Assembly (NCBI RefSeq): GCF_025336485.1
Contig: NZ_JAODAB010000005.1
Coordinates: 124,001 to 188,000, forward strand
Source of the DNA: Pseudomonas citri
GTDB taxonomy: Bacteria > Pseudomonadota > Gammaproteobacteria > Pseudomonadales > Pseudomonadaceae
Reading direction: 5' to 3'
DNA: 64,000 bases
A program made the translations under genes and the position numbers. Below are positions 52,128 to 61,583 of this stretch, piece by piece (position 1 is the first letter of the stretch; the number at the start of each line of letters is the position of its first letter). The notes beneath the pieces were generated by a model. That model did not search any database, was not told the origin of the DNA, and saw only the letters and a list, made by a program, of their open reading frames with translations.

Positions 52128-53054
52128 TCAGGCGATGGTCGGCAACACGATTTCGTCGCTGCGTCGGACCCCGGCGGTGAAGGCCCGGCACAGGTCGAGA
52201 AACTCGCGCATGGCTGAGGTCTGGTATTTCTGTTTGTGCCAGATGAAGTAAAACTGCCGGGCCAAATCCATGCCTGGGGTTTCCACGGCCACCAGGCTGC
52301 CGCGGCGGAAGGCATCGCGCAGGGCCAGGCGCGAAATGCAGCCGATGCCCAGGCCGGACTCCACGGCACGCTTGATGGCTTCGGTGTGTTCCAGTTCCAG
52401 GCGGATGTTCAGGGCACTGCGATGATGACGCATGGCCTGGTCGAAGGTCAGTCGCGTGCCTGAACCCTGTTCACGCAAGATCCATGCTTCATGGGTCAGC
52501 TCCTCTATGGTCGCCTGGCCGCGCTTGGCCAGCGGGTGCTGAGGGGCGCAGAACACCACCAGTTCGTCCTCGACCCAGCTCTGCACCTCGATATCCGGGT
52601 GGTTGCAATCGCCTTCGATTAGACCCAGGTCAATTTCATAATGGGCAACCTGGTGCACGATATTGGCAGTGTTTTGCACATGCAGCTTCACCTGGCTTTC
52701 CGGATGGCGCTGCATGAAGCCACCGATCAACAGCGTGGCCAGGTAGTTACCAATGGTCAGCGTGGCGCCGACCGCCAGTGAGCCGAAACCGGACTTGCCG
52801 TTGAGCAGGTCTTCGATCTCCTTGGCCTGGTCCAGCAGCGCCACCGCCTGGGGCAGCAACTGCTTGCCCAGGGCGTTGAGGCTCAGGCGTTTGCCGGCGC
52901 GGTCGAACAGCTGGCAGCTGGATTGACGCTCCAGTTCAGTGATAGATGTGCTGGCGGCCGACTGCGACAGATTGAGCAGGCCCGCAGCGCGGGACACGCT
53001 CTCCTGCTGGGCGACGGCGACGAAGACTTGAAGTTGGCGTAGAGTGAATCGCAT
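52128..53054 (-). CDS. finR: LysR-type regulator FinR
   Basis: The 308-residue protein has a LysR helix-turn-helix (residues about 2-60, FTLRQLQVFVAVAQQESVSR) and a periplasmic-binding-like effector domain. Being divergent from fpr it corresponds to FinR, which in P. putida activates fpr under superoxide stress. The 122-base spacer holds the dyad GATAACCCTTATC. Confidence 0.87.
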   Translation of the reverse strand: MRFTLRQLQVFVAVAQQESVSRAAGLLNLSQSAASTSITELERQSSCQLFDRAGKRLSLNALGKQLLPQAVALLDQAKEIEDLLNGKSGFGSLAVGATLTIGNYLATLLIGGFMQRHPESQVKLHVQNTANIVHQVAHYEIDLGLIEGDCNHPDIEVQSWVEDELVVFCAPQHPLAKRGQATIEELTHEAWILREQGSGTRLTFDQAMRHHRSALNIRLELEHTEAIKRAVESGLGIGCISRLALRDAFRRGSLVAVETPGMDLARQFYFIWHKQKYQTSAMREFLDLCRAFTAGVRRSDEIVLPTIA

Positions 53055-53066
53055 ATCTATATAACC

Positions 53067-53079
53067 GATAACCCTTATC
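53067..53079. promoter_or_regulatory. Candidate FinR operator
   Basis: GATAA-CCC-TTATC is an inverted repeat 13 bases upstream of finR and 98 bases upstream of the fpr start, fitting a LysR-type site between divergent genes. Confidence 0.5.
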
Positions 53080-53176
53080 TTGATAATTCATTTAACAGAT
53101 ATTGTCGCCGCCATTAGAATGCGCTGCAATCGCGCACCTTATCGGCGCAGGCAACATTTCCAGGAGTCCCCCGTAC

Positions 53177-53956
53177 ATGAGCAACATGAACCACGAGCGT
53201 GTCCTCAGTGTTCATCACTGGAACGACACTCTGTTCAGCTTCAAGTGCACCCGCGATCCGGGCCTGCGCTTCGAGAACGGTCAGTTCGTGATGATCGGCC
53301 TGCAACAGCCCAACGGCCGCCCGCTTATGCGCGCTTACTCGATTGCCAGCCCGAACTGGGAAGAGCATCTGGAGTTCTTCAGCATCAAGGTGCCGGATGG
53401 CCCGCTGACTTCCCAGCTGCAGCACCTGAAGGAAGGCGACGAGATCATCATCAGCAAGAAACCCACCGGCACCCTGGTGCTGGACGATCTCAAGCCGGGC
53501 AAGCACCTGTACCTGCTCAGCACCGGCACCGGCCTGGCGCCGTTCATGAGCGTGATCCAGGATCCGGAAACCTACGAGCGTTTCGAAAAAGTGATCCTGT
53601 GCCACGGTGTGCGCTACGTCAATGAAGTCGCGTACCGCGAATTCATCACCGAGCACCTGCCGCAGAACGAGTTCTTCGGCGAAGCGCTGCGTGACAAGTT
53701 GATCTACTACCCGACCGTGACGCGCGAGCCGTTCGAAAATGAAGGCCGCCTGACCGACCTGATGCGCAGCGGCAAGCTGTTCAGCGACATCGGCCTGCCG
53801 CCGATCAACCCGCAGGACGACCGTGCCATGCTGTGCGGCAGCCCGAGCATGCTCGAGGAAACCAGCCAGGTGCTCGACAGTTTCGGCCTGACCGTTTCGC
53901 CGCGTATGCGCGAGCCGGGCGATTACCTGATCGAGCGGGCGTTCGTCGAGAAGTAA
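53177..53956 (+). CDS. fpr: Ferredoxin-NADP reductase Fpr
   Basis: The 259-residue protein has the FAD-binding motif RAYSIAS, the NADP-binding GTGLAPFMSVIQD and CHGVRYVNEVAY blocks, and the C-terminal YLIERAFVEK. It exchanges electrons between NADPH and ferredoxin/flavodoxin and supports oxidative-stress defence and Fe-S repair. ATG 53177 follows CAGGAGTCC. The upstream regulator finR controls it by family knowledge. Confidence 0.95.
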   Translation: MSNMNHERVLSVHHWNDTLFSFKCTRDPGLRFENGQFVMIGLQQPNGRPLMRAYSIASPNWEEHLEFFSIKVPDGPLTSQLQHLKEGDEIIISKKPTGTLVLDDLKPGKHLYLLSTGTGLAPFMSVIQDPETYERFEKVILCHGVRYVNEVAYREFITEHLPQNEFFGEALRDKLIYYPTVTREPFENEGRLTDLMRSGKLFSDIGLPPINPQDDRAMLCGSPSMLEETSQVLDSFGLTVSPRMREPGDYLIERAFVEK

Positions 53957-53993
53957 GTCGATGAAGACAACTCGGTCTGGCTGACAGACCCTG

Positions 53994-54030
53994 AAAGCCC
54001 GCGCCGCCTGATGAAGGCGGCGCGGGCTTT
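53994..54030. terminator. Bidirectional terminator between fpr and trmO
   Basis: AAAGCCCGCGCCGCC (53994-54008) pairs perfectly with GGCGGCGCGGGCTTT (54016-54030) around TGATGAA, between convergent genes. Confidence 0.8.
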
Positions 54031-54044
54031 GTCGTTTCTGGTGG

Positions 54045-54743
54045 TTACGGTTTCGCCGGAATCACTTCCAGCACCCGAATCAACCCCGGCTGCGGATAAT
54101 GCCAGCGAACGTCCACGTCCCAGAACTGCGCACCATATTCGCGTTCGGCGACAGGCGTCTGGTAAGCCGGACGTGGGTCCTGCGCCAGGCATTGCTCAAT
54201 GAGCTCGACCAAGGGCTCTCCCAGGCGCGTGGCATGCTCGTGGGCTTGGAGCAGGGCTGAGTCTGTCCATTGCACTGGGATGGGTTCAGGCGCCGCGCTG
54301 GCGATGTGGTTGGTCGCCGAGCCGACAATGTCGGCGTAAGGCACGTAGGGCTTGATGTCCAGGACCGGCGTGCCATCGAGCAGGTCGATGCCCGAAATCC
54401 ACAGCCGACCGGCTTCGACTCGTTCCAGTTTCACCACCGACTGGCCGATGCCGTTGGGGCGATGGGTGGCGCGGGTGGCAAACACCCCGACAGACTTGTT
54501 GCCACCCAGGCGCGGCGGTCGCACTTTCAAGCGTGGCTTGTCTTCCAGGGCCTGGTGGAACAGGAACAGCAACCAGACATGGCTGACCTGTTCCAGGCCC
54601 TGCACCGCTTCACCCTGATCGAACGGCGCCACCAGCTCCAGCACGCCGCGGGCGGCCGGGGCCAATTGCGGTTGGCGGGGGATGGCGAACTTTTCCTTGA
54701 AACAGGAGCGGACGAAGCCGATGGGGGAGACGGTGTAGGTCAT
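54045..54743 (-). CDS. trmO: tRNA (adenine37-N6)-methyltransferase TrmO
   Basis: The 232-residue protein has the TsaA/TrmO fold signatures IGFVRSCFKEKFAIPRQPQL, HVWLLFLFHQ and FATRATHRPNGIGQSVVKLE, with the C-terminal RPAYQ and FWDVDVRWHY blocks. TrmO methylates t6A37 to m6t6A in tRNA(Thr). It is alone on its strand between two terminator/repeat structures. Confidence 0.92.
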   Translation of the reverse strand: MTYTVSPIGFVRSCFKEKFAIPRQPQLAPAARGVLELVAPFDQGEAVQGLEQVSHVWLLFLFHQALEDKPRLKVRPPRLGGNKSVGVFATRATHRPNGIGQSVVKLERVEAGRLWISGIDLLDGTPVLDIKPYVPYADIVGSATNHIASAAPEPIPVQWTDSALLQAHEHATRLGEPLVELIEQCLAQDPRPAYQTPVAEREYGAQFWDVDVRWHYPQPGLIRVLEVIPAKP

Positions 54744-54754
54744 TTTAAGTCTCG

Positions 54755-54807
54755 AGCTTCAAGCTTCAAGCCGCAAGTGGAAAGCTTGCCGCTTGAGGCT
54801 TGGAGCT
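54755..54807. repeat. Imperfect 23-bp inverted repeat (AGCTTCAAGC type)
   Basis: Arms 54755-54777 and 54785-54807 match at 20 of 23 positions; each contains AGCTTCAAG/GCTTG phrases. I recall this kind of element between genes of fluorescent pseudomonads. It separates trmO and the DUF1456 gene. Confidence 0.7.
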
Positions 54808-54812
54808 ATTGT

Positions 54813-55274
54813 TCAAGCTCTGACGCGTAGCGTCAGCCCCTTGAGGAAATTGCGCAGCAACTGATCGCCACACGGACGGTAGTTGGTGTGGCCGAACTTG
54901 CGGAACAGTGCGCTGAGTTCTGGTTTGGATACCGGGAAGTCAGCAGACTTGAGGATGGCGTGCATGTCGTCTTCCTTCAGTTCGAAGGCCACCCGCAGCT
55001 TCTTGAGGATGATGTTGTTGGTCACCGGCACTTCGATCGGCTGCGGCGGACGGCTTTCGTCCTTGCCGCGTTTGAAGATCACCAAACCGTCGAGGAAGTG
55101 CGCCATGACCTCGTCAGGGCAGAACACAAAGCCTTCTTCCTCGTCTTTCTTGAGGTAGCCCGCCAGGTCGGCCAGGGTCACTTGCTGGCCACCGAGCTTG
55201 ATGATCTCGATGACTTTCTTGTCGCTGATGTCGAGCATGTAGCGCACGCTGCGCAGTACGTCGTTGTGAATCAT
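54813..55274 (-). CDS. DUF1456 (YehS) family protein
   Basis: The 153-residue protein is two copies of a short helical domain: MIHNDVLRSVRYMLDISDKK with the FCPDEVMAHFLDGLVIFKRG end, and VTNNIILKKLRVAFELKEDD with YRPCGDQLLRNFLKGL. This duplicated pattern is DUF1456. ATG 55274 is the family start. Function unknown. Confidence 0.9.
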   Translation of the reverse strand: MIHNDVLRSVRYMLDISDKKVIEIIKLGGQQVTLADLAGYLKKDEEEGFVFCPDEVMAHFLDGLVIFKRGKDESRPPQPIEVPVTNNIILKKLRVAFELKEDDMHAILKSADFPVSKPELSALFRKFGHTNYRPCGDQLLRNFLKGLTLRVRA

Positions 55275-55332
55275 GTGGGCAATCCTGATCGATCGGCAAT
55301 GGGCGCCCCAGCCAGCGGTGGCGCCGAAAAAA

Positions 55333-56043
55333 TTAGAACTTCTCTTTGGCGGACAGGTAGCGCCATTGGCCCAGCGGTACCTTGCCAATGGACACGCCAC
55401 CGATGCGGATACGGCGAATGGCGACCACCTTGAGGCCGACGGCCTGGCAGAGCAGGGCGAGGATGCCCGGTTGCGGGTTCTTCATGGCGAAGCGCAGGCG
55501 GTTCTCGTTCTGCCAACTGGCCTTGACCGCCGGCAATTCCTTGCCTTTGTAGCTCAAGCCATGGTTCAGGCGATTCAGGCCATGGGCGACCATCTCGCCT
55601 TCGACTTCCACCACATATTCCTGTTCGATCCTGGCGGCGTCGGCGGTGAGCTTGCGCAGGATCTTCCAGTCCTGGGTGAACACCAGCAGGCCGCTGGCAT
55701 TGGCTTGCAGGTCGGCGCTGGCGGTCAGGCGCAGGAAGTGCCCCCTGAGCGGTCGTTTGCCGAAGCGATGCTCCTCGCTCAGGGACTGCGGGCCCAGGGT
55801 GGCCATTGCCGTGTCCACGTCCATGCCCACCGGGACATTCATCAACAGCGTCACCGGTTCCGGTGCGGTGGCCTTGGCCTCGGGGTCGAGTTCGACCTTC
55901 TGGGTGGTGACCTTGAACTGCGGTTCGTCGATGACTTCGCCATCCACGGTGACCCAGCCGCCCTCGATGAACAACTCCGCCTCCCGGCGAGAACAGCCGA
56001 CCAGTTCGATGAGGCGTTTGGAGAGACGAATCGGGTCAGTCAT
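55333..56043 (-). CDS. rRNA pseudouridine synthase homologue lacking the RLD motif
   Basis: The 236-residue protein has an N-terminal S4 RNA-binding domain (RLSKRLIELVGCSRREAELF) and a RluF/RsuA-type fold (NASGLLVFTQD, EYVVEVEGEM, GKVPLGQWRYL). In active enzymes the catalytic Asp stands five residues before the Gly of the (S/T)xGL motif, in RLD. Here that position reads Gln (ADLQANASGLL) and the only nearby Asp is two residues earlier. It may be inactive, use the shifted Asp, or bind RNA only. The fold call is firm, the activity is not. Confidence 0.8.
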   Translation of the reverse strand: MTDPIRLSKRLIELVGCSRREAELFIEGGWVTVDGEVIDEPQFKVTTQKVELDPEAKATAPEPVTLLMNVPVGMDVDTAMATLGPQSLSEEHRFGKRPLRGHFLRLTASADLQANASGLLVFTQDWKILRKLTADAARIEQEYVVEVEGEMVAHGLNRLNHGLSYKGKELPAVKASWQNENRLRFAMKNPQPGILALLCQAVGLKVVAIRRIRIGGVSIGKVPLGQWRYLSAKEKF

Positions 56044-56108
56044 GACAGGGCCGTAACAAAAAGAGGGTGGGCATTGTACCTGCCCGGAGCAGGTTAATCG
56101 CGGGTCTT

Positions 56109-56582
56109 TTAGCCGCGCCCGGCCTTGAGGTCGGGCTGCTTGTAGCGCATGTGCAGCAATGGGTACGGTTGGTTCATGCCATCGTGTGCCGAGCGGCCGA
56201 TTACTTCGAACCCCTGCTTGAGGTAAAAACCCAGGGCTTGCGGGTTCTGTTCGTTGACGTCCAGCTCGTCGGCGTTGAGGTTTTCCATGGCATAGCGCAG
56301 CAGTTGCTTGCCCAGGCCCTGGCCGCGGTGCTGCGGATCGATGAACAGCATCTCGACCTTGCCGGCCGCGACGCCGGCGAAACCGGTGATCCGTTGGCGG
56401 GTATCGCGGGTGCAGATGAGCATCACGGCGTCCAGGTAGCGGGTGAGCACCAGGTTCTTCAGCAACTCGATGTAGCTGTCCGGTAGAAAATCATGGGTGG
56501 CACGTACGGAAGCCTCCCAGACTTGCGTCAGTTCCTGATAGTCGCTCGGTTTCGGTGTATGGATGACCGAATGCTGACGCAT
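56109..56582 (-). CDS. GNAT family N-acetyltransferase
   Basis: The 157-residue protein has the acetyl-CoA motif VEMLFIDPQHRGQGLGKQLL and the C-terminal LDVNEQNPQALGFYLKQGFE typical of YjaB-like GNAT proteins. It would acetylate a small molecule or protein; the substrate is unknown. GGAACAGGCGAGC precedes ATG 56582. Confidence 0.88.
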   Translation of the reverse strand: MRQHSVIHTPKPSDYQELTQVWEASVRATHDFLPDSYIELLKNLVLTRYLDAVMLICTRDTRQRITGFAGVAAGKVEMLFIDPQHRGQGLGKQLLRYAMENLNADELDVNEQNPQALGFYLKQGFEVIGRSAHDGMNQPYPLLHMRYKQPDLKAGRG

Positions 56583-56637
56583 GCTCGCCTGTTCCTTTTG
56601 CTCTATGCCTTGGATGTCTCCATACGATAGTCGTAAA

Positions 56638-56672
56638 AAAGCCCCGCATCTTGTCGCAAGGGCGGGGCTTCT
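56638..56672 (-). terminator. Terminator of rimO
   Basis: AAGCCCCGC (from about 56639) and GCGGGGCTT (to about 56671) form a strong stem, with a run of A on the plus strand giving T on the minus strand, about 40 bases after the rimO stop. Confidence 0.75.
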
Positions 56673-56708
56673 CTGTTTTTCGGCTGGTGAACAGACCTGT
56701 GGGGCGGA

Positions 56709-58049
56709 TCAGCCGATCTGCTCAGCCCACAAGTCATATTCGTCGGCGTCGGTCACCTTGCACCAGACCTTGTCACCCGGCTTGAGGTTGCTGCCGTTGT
56801 CGATGAACACGTTGCCATCGATTTCCGGGGCGTCGAAGAAGCTGCGGCCGACGGCGCCTTGCTCGTCCACTTCGTCCACCAGCACTTCGATTTCACGGCC
56901 GATGCGCATTTGCAGGCGCGCCGAGCTGATGGCCTGCTGGTGCGCCATGAAGCGCTCCCAACGGTCCTGCTTGACCTCGTCCGGGACGACGTCCAGGTCC
57001 AGGTCGTTGGCCGGTGCACCGTCGACGGGCGAATACTGGAAGCAGCCGACGCGGTCGAGCTGGGCTTCGGTCAGCCAGTCCAGCAGGTATTGGAAATCTT
57101 CTTCGGTTTCGCCGGGGAAGCCGACGATGAAGGTCGAACGGATGATCAGGTCCGGGCAGATTTCGCGCCAGTTCTTGATGCGGGCCAGGGTCTTGTCTTC
57201 GAACGCCGGCCGCTTCATGGCCTTGAGGACTTTCGGGCTGGCATGCTGGAACGGGATGTCCAGGTACGGCAGGATCTTGCCGGCAGCCATCAACGGGATC
57301 AGTTCGTCGACGTGCGGGTAAGGATAGACGTAATGCAGGCGGACCCAGACGCCGAGGGTGCCGAGGGCTTCGCACAGCTCGGTCATGCGGGTTTTCACCG
57401 GTGCGCCGTTCCAGAAGCCGGTGCGGTACTTCACGTCGACGCCGTAGGCACTGGTGTCCTGGGAGATCACCAGCAGCTCCTTGACGCCGGCCTTGACCAG
57501 GCGCTGGGCTTCGTCGAGCACATCACCCACCGGACGGCTCACCAGCTTGCCGCGCATCGACGGGATGATGCAGAAACTGCAACTGTGGTTGCAGCCTTCG
57601 GAAATCTTCAGGTAGGCGTAATGACGCGGGGTCAGCTTGACACCTTGTGGCGGCACCAGGTCGATCAGCGGGTTGTGGTCCTGTTTGGGCGGCACTACTT
57701 CGTGTACCGCGTTGACCACTTGCTCGTACTGCTGCGGGCCGGTCACGGACAACACGCTCGGGTGGACCTCGCGGATGTTGCCTTCTTCCACGCCCATGCA
57801 GCCGGTGACGATGACCTTGCCGTTTTCCTTGATGGCTTCGCCGATCACTTCCAGGGACTCGGCCTTGGCCGAATCGATGAAGCCGCAGGTGTTGACCACG
57901 ACCACGTCGGCGTCCTGATACGTGGACACGACGTCATAACCTTCCATGCGCAGCTGGGTCAGGATGCGCTCGGAGTCGACCAGAGCCTTCGGGCAACCCA
58001 GGGAAACGAAGCCGACCTTCGGATTGGCTGGCGCATTATTGGTGGACAT
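56709..58049 (-). CDS. rimO: Ribosomal protein S12 methylthiotransferase RimO
   Basis: The 446-residue protein has the N-terminal methylthiotransferase domain with three cysteines ([27 protein letters not shown]), the radical-SAM motif [15 protein letters not shown] and a C-terminal TRAM domain ending LWAEQIG. It adds a methylthio group to Asp88 of S12 (E. coli numbering). ATG 58049 follows CCGAGGTTAGAC. Confidence 0.97.
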   Translation of the reverse strand: MSTNNAPANPKVGFVSLGCPKALVDSERILTQLRMEGYDVVSTYQDADVVVVNTCGFIDSAKAESLEVIGEAIKENGKVIVTGCMGVEEGNIREVHPSVLSVTGPQQYEQVVNAVHEVVPPKQDHNPLIDLVPPQGVKLTPRHYAYLKISEGCNHSCSFCIIPSMRGKLVSRPVGDVLDEAQRLVKAGVKELLVISQDTSAYGVDVKYRTGFWNGAPVKTRMTELCEALGTLGVWVRLHYVYPYPHVDELIPLMAAGKILPYLDIPFQHASPKVLKAMKRPAFEDKTLARIKNWREICPDLIIRSTFIVGFPGETEEDFQYLLDWLTEAQLDRVGCFQYSPVDGAPANDLDLDVVPDEVKQDRWERFMAHQQAISSARLQMRIGREIEVLVDEVDEQGAVGRSFFDAPEIDGNVFIDNGSNLKPGDKVWCKVTDADEYDLWAEQIG

Positions 58050-58322
58050 GTCTAACCTCGGTGTAGGGGGATCGTCTCTTGCCGAGACAGGGCGCCTGGC
58101 GCGCCTCTGATCAAAAAGTGCGCAATTCTAGCGATGGTGGAGGCACTTGACCAGCTTTAAACGGGGAAAAACGACGAGTGCTGCGCTATGCTTCGCGCCT
58201 TTGTGCCTTACTGGGTTCTACAGTCAACAAAAGACCTGTAACACAATGTGAAACAGCGCAGGTTGCATTACTGCGCAACGTGCTTCGTACAAGAAGACAG
58301 GTCTGGGAATCAGGAGTGTTGG

Positions 58323-60224
58323 ATGGGTCATGCAAGTAGTCAGGCGGCAGGCGCCGAGCAATCGGCGGCCAAGCCGCTTAGCATGCTGGTGGCGGCGGTC
58401 GGGGTGGTTTATGGCGACATCGGCACGAGCCCGTTGTACACCCTCAAGGAGGTGTTTTCCGGCGGCTATGGCGTGCCAGTCAACCATGATGGGGTGCTGG
58501 GGATCCTGTCGCTGATTTTCTGGTCGCTGATCTGGGTCGTGTCGATCAAGTACATGATGTTCGTCCTGCGGGCCGACAACCAGGGCGAGGGCGGGATCAT
58601 GGCGCTCACCGCCTTGGCGCGCCGAGCGGCGGGCACGCGCAAGCGATTGCGTACCTTGCTGGTGGTCTGCGGCCTGATTGGCGCGGCACTGTTCTATGGC
58701 GACAGCATGATCACCCCGGCGATTTCCGTGCTCTCGGCGATCGAAGGCCTTGGCCTGGCGTACGAGGGCATTGATCACTGGGTGGTGCCGCTGTCGCTGG
58801 TGGTGCTGGTAGGGCTCTTTATCATCCAGCGCCATGGCACCGCGCGCATCGGCATCCTGTTCGGCCCGATCATGGTGACCTGGTTCCTGGTGCTCGGTGC
58901 CCTTGGCGTCTATGGCATCAGCCAGCACCCGGAGGTGCTGCAAGCGGTGAACCCAGTCTGGGCCGTGCGTTTTTTCCTTGTCCATACCGGCATGGGCGTG
59001 GCGATCCTCGGCGCCGTGGTACTGGCGCTGACCGGTGCCGAAGCGCTGTACGCCGATATGGGGCACTTCGGCCGCAAGCCGATCGCCCGCGCCTGGTTCA
59101 TGCTGGTGCTGCCGGGACTGATGCTGAATTATTTCGGCCAGGGCGCGTTGTTGCTGGGTGATCCGGAAGCGGCACGCAACCCGTTCTACCTGCTGGCACC
59201 AAGCTGGGCGTTGATCCCGTTGGTGGGCCTGGCGACCCTGGCCACGGTGATCGCGTCGCAAGCGGTGATTTCCGGCGCGTTTTCCCTGACGCGCCAGGCG
59301 ATCCAACTTGGCTACATTCCACGCATGTACATCCAGCACACGTCCAGCGACGAACAGGGCCAGATCTACATCGGCGCGGTGAATTGGTCGCTGATGGTCG
59401 GCGTGGTGCTGCTGGTGCTGGGTTTCGAGTCCTCTGGCGCGTTGGCGTCGGCCTACGGCGTGGCCGTGACCGGCACCATGTTGATGACCACGATCCTGGT
59501 CTCGGCGGTCATGCTGCTGCTGTGGAAATGGCCACCGGTGCTGGCGGTGCCGGTGTTGATCGGCTTCTTGCTGGTGGATGGCCTGTATTTCGCGGCCAAC
59601 GTGCCGAAGATCGTCCAGGGCGGTGCGTTCCCGGTGATCGCCGGTATCGCCTTGTTCGTGCTGATGACCACCTGGAAGCGCGGCAAGCAGTTGCTGGTGG
59701 AGCGCTTGGACGAAGGTGCGTTGCCGTTGCCGATCTTTATCAGCAGCATCCGCGTGCAGCCGCCGCATCGCGTGCAGGGTACAGCCGTGTTCCTGACCGC
59801 GCGTTCGGACGCCGTCCCCCACGCGTTGTTGCACAATTTGCTGCACAACCAGGTTCTGCATGAGCAGGTGGTGTTGCTGACGGTGGTATACGAAGACATT
59901 CCCCGGGTGCCGCCACAGCGGCGTTTCGAGGTCGATGCCTATGGCGAGGGCTTCTTCCGGGTGATCCTGCACTTTGGCTTCACCGACGAGCCGGATGTCC
60001 CGCAGGCACTCAAGCTCTGCCATCTGGATGACCTGGACTTCAGCCCGATGCGGACCACGTATTTCCTCAGCCGCGAAACGGTCATCGCCTCGAAACTCGA
60101 AGGCATGGCCCGCTGGCGCGAGGCGTTGTTCGCCTTCATGCTGAAAAACGCCAATGGCAACCTGCGCTTTTTCAACCTGCCGTTGAACCGGGTGATCGAG
60201 CTGGGGACGCAGGTCGAGATGTAG
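58323..60224 (+). CDS. kup: Low-affinity potassium transporter Kup
   Basis: The 633-residue protein has the KUP/HAK signature [18 protein letters not shown] in the first membrane helix, about 12 membrane helices up to residue 455 and a cytoplasmic C-terminal domain ([18 protein letters not shown] near the end). It imports K+ with protons. ATG 58323 follows CAGGAGTGTTGG; the longer frame has no ribosome site. A terminator follows at once. Confidence 0.96.
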   Translation: MGHASSQAAGAEQSAAKPLSMLVAAVGVVYGDIGTSPLYTLKEVFSGGYGVPVNHDGVLGILSLIFWSLIWVVSIKYMMFVLRADNQGEGGIMALTALARRAAGTRKRLRTLLVVCGLIGAALFYGDSMITPAISVLSAIEGLGLAYEGIDHWVVPLSLVVLVGLFIIQRHGTARIGILFGPIMVTWFLVLGALGVYGISQHPEVLQAVNPVWAVRFFLVHTGMGVAILGAVVLALTGAEALYADMGHFGRKPIARAWFMLVLPGLMLNYFGQGALLLGDPEAARNPFYLLAPSWALIPLVGLATLATVIASQAVISGAFSLTRQAIQLGYIPRMYIQHTSSDEQGQIYIGAVNWSLMVGVVLLVLGFESSGALASAYGVAVTGTMLMTTILVSAVMLLLWKWPPVLAVPVLIGFLLVDGLYFAANVPKIVQGGAFPVIAGIALFVLMTTWKRGKQLLVERLDEGALPLPIFISSIRVQPPHRVQGTAVFLTARSDAVPHALLHNLLHNQVLHEQVVLLTVVYEDIPRVPPQRRFEVDAYGEGFFRVILHFGFTDEPDVPQALKLCHLDDLDFSPMRTTYFLSRETVIASKLEGMARWREALFAFMLKNANGNLRFFNLPLNRVIELGTQVEM

Positions 60225-60237
60225 CAGCACCATGAAA

Positions 60238-60277
60238 CAAAAAGCCCCTGTTGTCTTGCGACAGCAGGGGCTTTTTG
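60238..60277. terminator. Terminator between kup and the virJ-like gene
   Basis: AAAAAGCCCCTGTTGTC and GACAGCAGGGGCTTTTT form a long stem around TTGC between convergent genes; the flanking A and T runs make it work in both directions. Confidence 0.85.
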
Positions 60278-60293
60278 TTGGTCGTCTGTCAGA

Positions 60294-61583
60294 TCACTGC
60301 TCGGCCACCTTGGTTTGCCGTTCGTTGATCTCATCGATCAGGCGCTTGGCCAGGGCCGGGTAGTTTTCGTCGAAGTGGTGGCCGCCCGGCAACTTGATGG
60401 CTTCGCCGACCGCGGTCTTGTCGGTGCAACCGCTTTCGTCGGCCTCTTCGCCGCCGTAGATGCATACCACCTTGTCGGCGGGCAGCTTGGCCATTTCCGG
60501 GCCGGTGGCGGCTTCGGTGCCGGCGTTGCCGAGCCAGCCTTCGACTTCGATCTCGAAGCTGCCGGTGCGGGCGAAGGCCAGCAGGATGATCGCATCGACC
60601 CGCTGTTGTTCGGTGGCCGGCAGACGGTTGTAGATGGCCGGCAGTACGTCAGCGCCGAAGGAATAGCCGGTCAGGATAAAGCGCTTGGTGCCCCAGACCT
60701 GGCGGTAGTGTTGCATCAATTCGGCGAGGTCCACCGCGCTCTGCTCGGGGCTTTTGTGCTGCCAGTAGTAGCGCAGGGTGTCGATGCCGACCACGGGATA
60801 ACCGATCTTGGCCATTTCATCGGCCACGTCACGGTCCAGGTCGCGCCAGCCGCCGTCGCCAGAGAGGAACAGGGTCACGGTGTCCCGCGCTTGGCTGGCC
60901 GGTACTTCCACCACGGGAATGGCCAGGCCGCCCTTGCCCTTCTCGGTGCCGACGAGGATCTTGCGTAGTTCGTTGTTCAGCACTTGCGGCAGGTTGATGT
61001 CATAGTCGCTGATGCTGGTCTCGGCGTTCTTCTGATCCCGTACGAAAGCGGCACTGGTGTCGTCGGGGTTGTCGTTCCAGGCAACCAGCCAGTGCCCGTG
61101 GGCTGCGGTTTTAGGCAGCAGGTGGGTGCAGCCGGGCTTTTCCAGGGCCAGGTCGACCGAAACAGCCTTGGCGTTGTCGTCTTTCTGCTCCGCCAGCCAG
61201 CGCCAGGCCAGTACGGCGCCAGGGCCAATGCCGCTGACCAGCGTGGCGGGTCCCTGGAGCTCGCGCAGGCCGGCTTGCAAGGCACGACCTTGCAGCATGC
61301 AGTCCTGAGGCAGGATCACCTGGACGATCAGCGCCGAGCCGCTGCGGCTGAGGGTCGTCAATTGAGTGTCGCTGAGCTTCTGGTCTTCATTGACCGCCAC
61401 CAGGACCTGGGCACGGGGCTTGGTGCCGGGAGTGACGCGGGTCATCGGCGCGCCGCCAGCGGGCGCCAGTTGTTCCAGGGTGGGTTGTGGGGCCGGGCGG
61501 TTCCAATACCAGTAACCGCCACCGAGAATCACCGCCAGCACTAGCAGGGCGGCCACTACGTATCGCCAGGAGCGTTGCATCAT
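60294..61583 (-). CDS. VirJ/AcvB-domain hydrolase (PA0919-like, aminoacyl-PG hydrolase)
   Basis: The 429-residue protein has an N-terminal membrane anchor (about 6-26) and a periplasmic part with a VirJ-type alpha/beta hydrolase domain: TLFLSGDGGWRDLDRDVADE, nucleophile in GYSFGAD and His in GGHHFDENY. The P. aeruginosa homologue PA0919 deacylates alanyl-phosphatidylglycerol and lies beside the synthase gene, as here. It overlaps mprF by one base (TGATG), so synthesis and breakdown of the lipid are co-expressed. Confidence 0.85.
   Translation of the reverse strand: MMQRSWRYVVAALLVLAVILGGGYWYWNRPAPQPTLEQLAPAGGAPMTRVTPGTKPRAQVLVAVNEDQKLSDTQLTTLSRSGSALIVQVILPQDCMLQGRALQAGLRELQGPATLVSGIGPGAVLAWRWLAEQKDDNAKAVSVDLALEKPGCTHLLPKTAAHGHWLVAWNDNPDDTSAAFVRDQKNAETSISDYDINLPQVLNNELRKILVGTEKGKGGLAIPVVEVPASQARDTVTLFLSGDGGWRDLDRDVADEMAKIGYPVVGIDTLRYYWQHKSPEQSAVDLAELMQHYRQVWGTKRFILTGYSFGADVLPAIYNRLPATEQQRVDAIILLAFARTGSFEIEVEGWLGNAGTEAATGPEMAKLPADKVVCIYGGEEADESGCTDKTAVGEAIKLPGGHHFDENYPALAKRLIDEINERQTKVAEQ

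Noticed and set aside
58224..60233. 669-codon open frame antisense to kup (and a 451-codon frame antisense to mutS)
   Set aside because: These are shadows produced by high-GC codon bias. The sequences are rich in Gln, His and Arg without domain patterns, and the kup and mutS frames have clear motifs.
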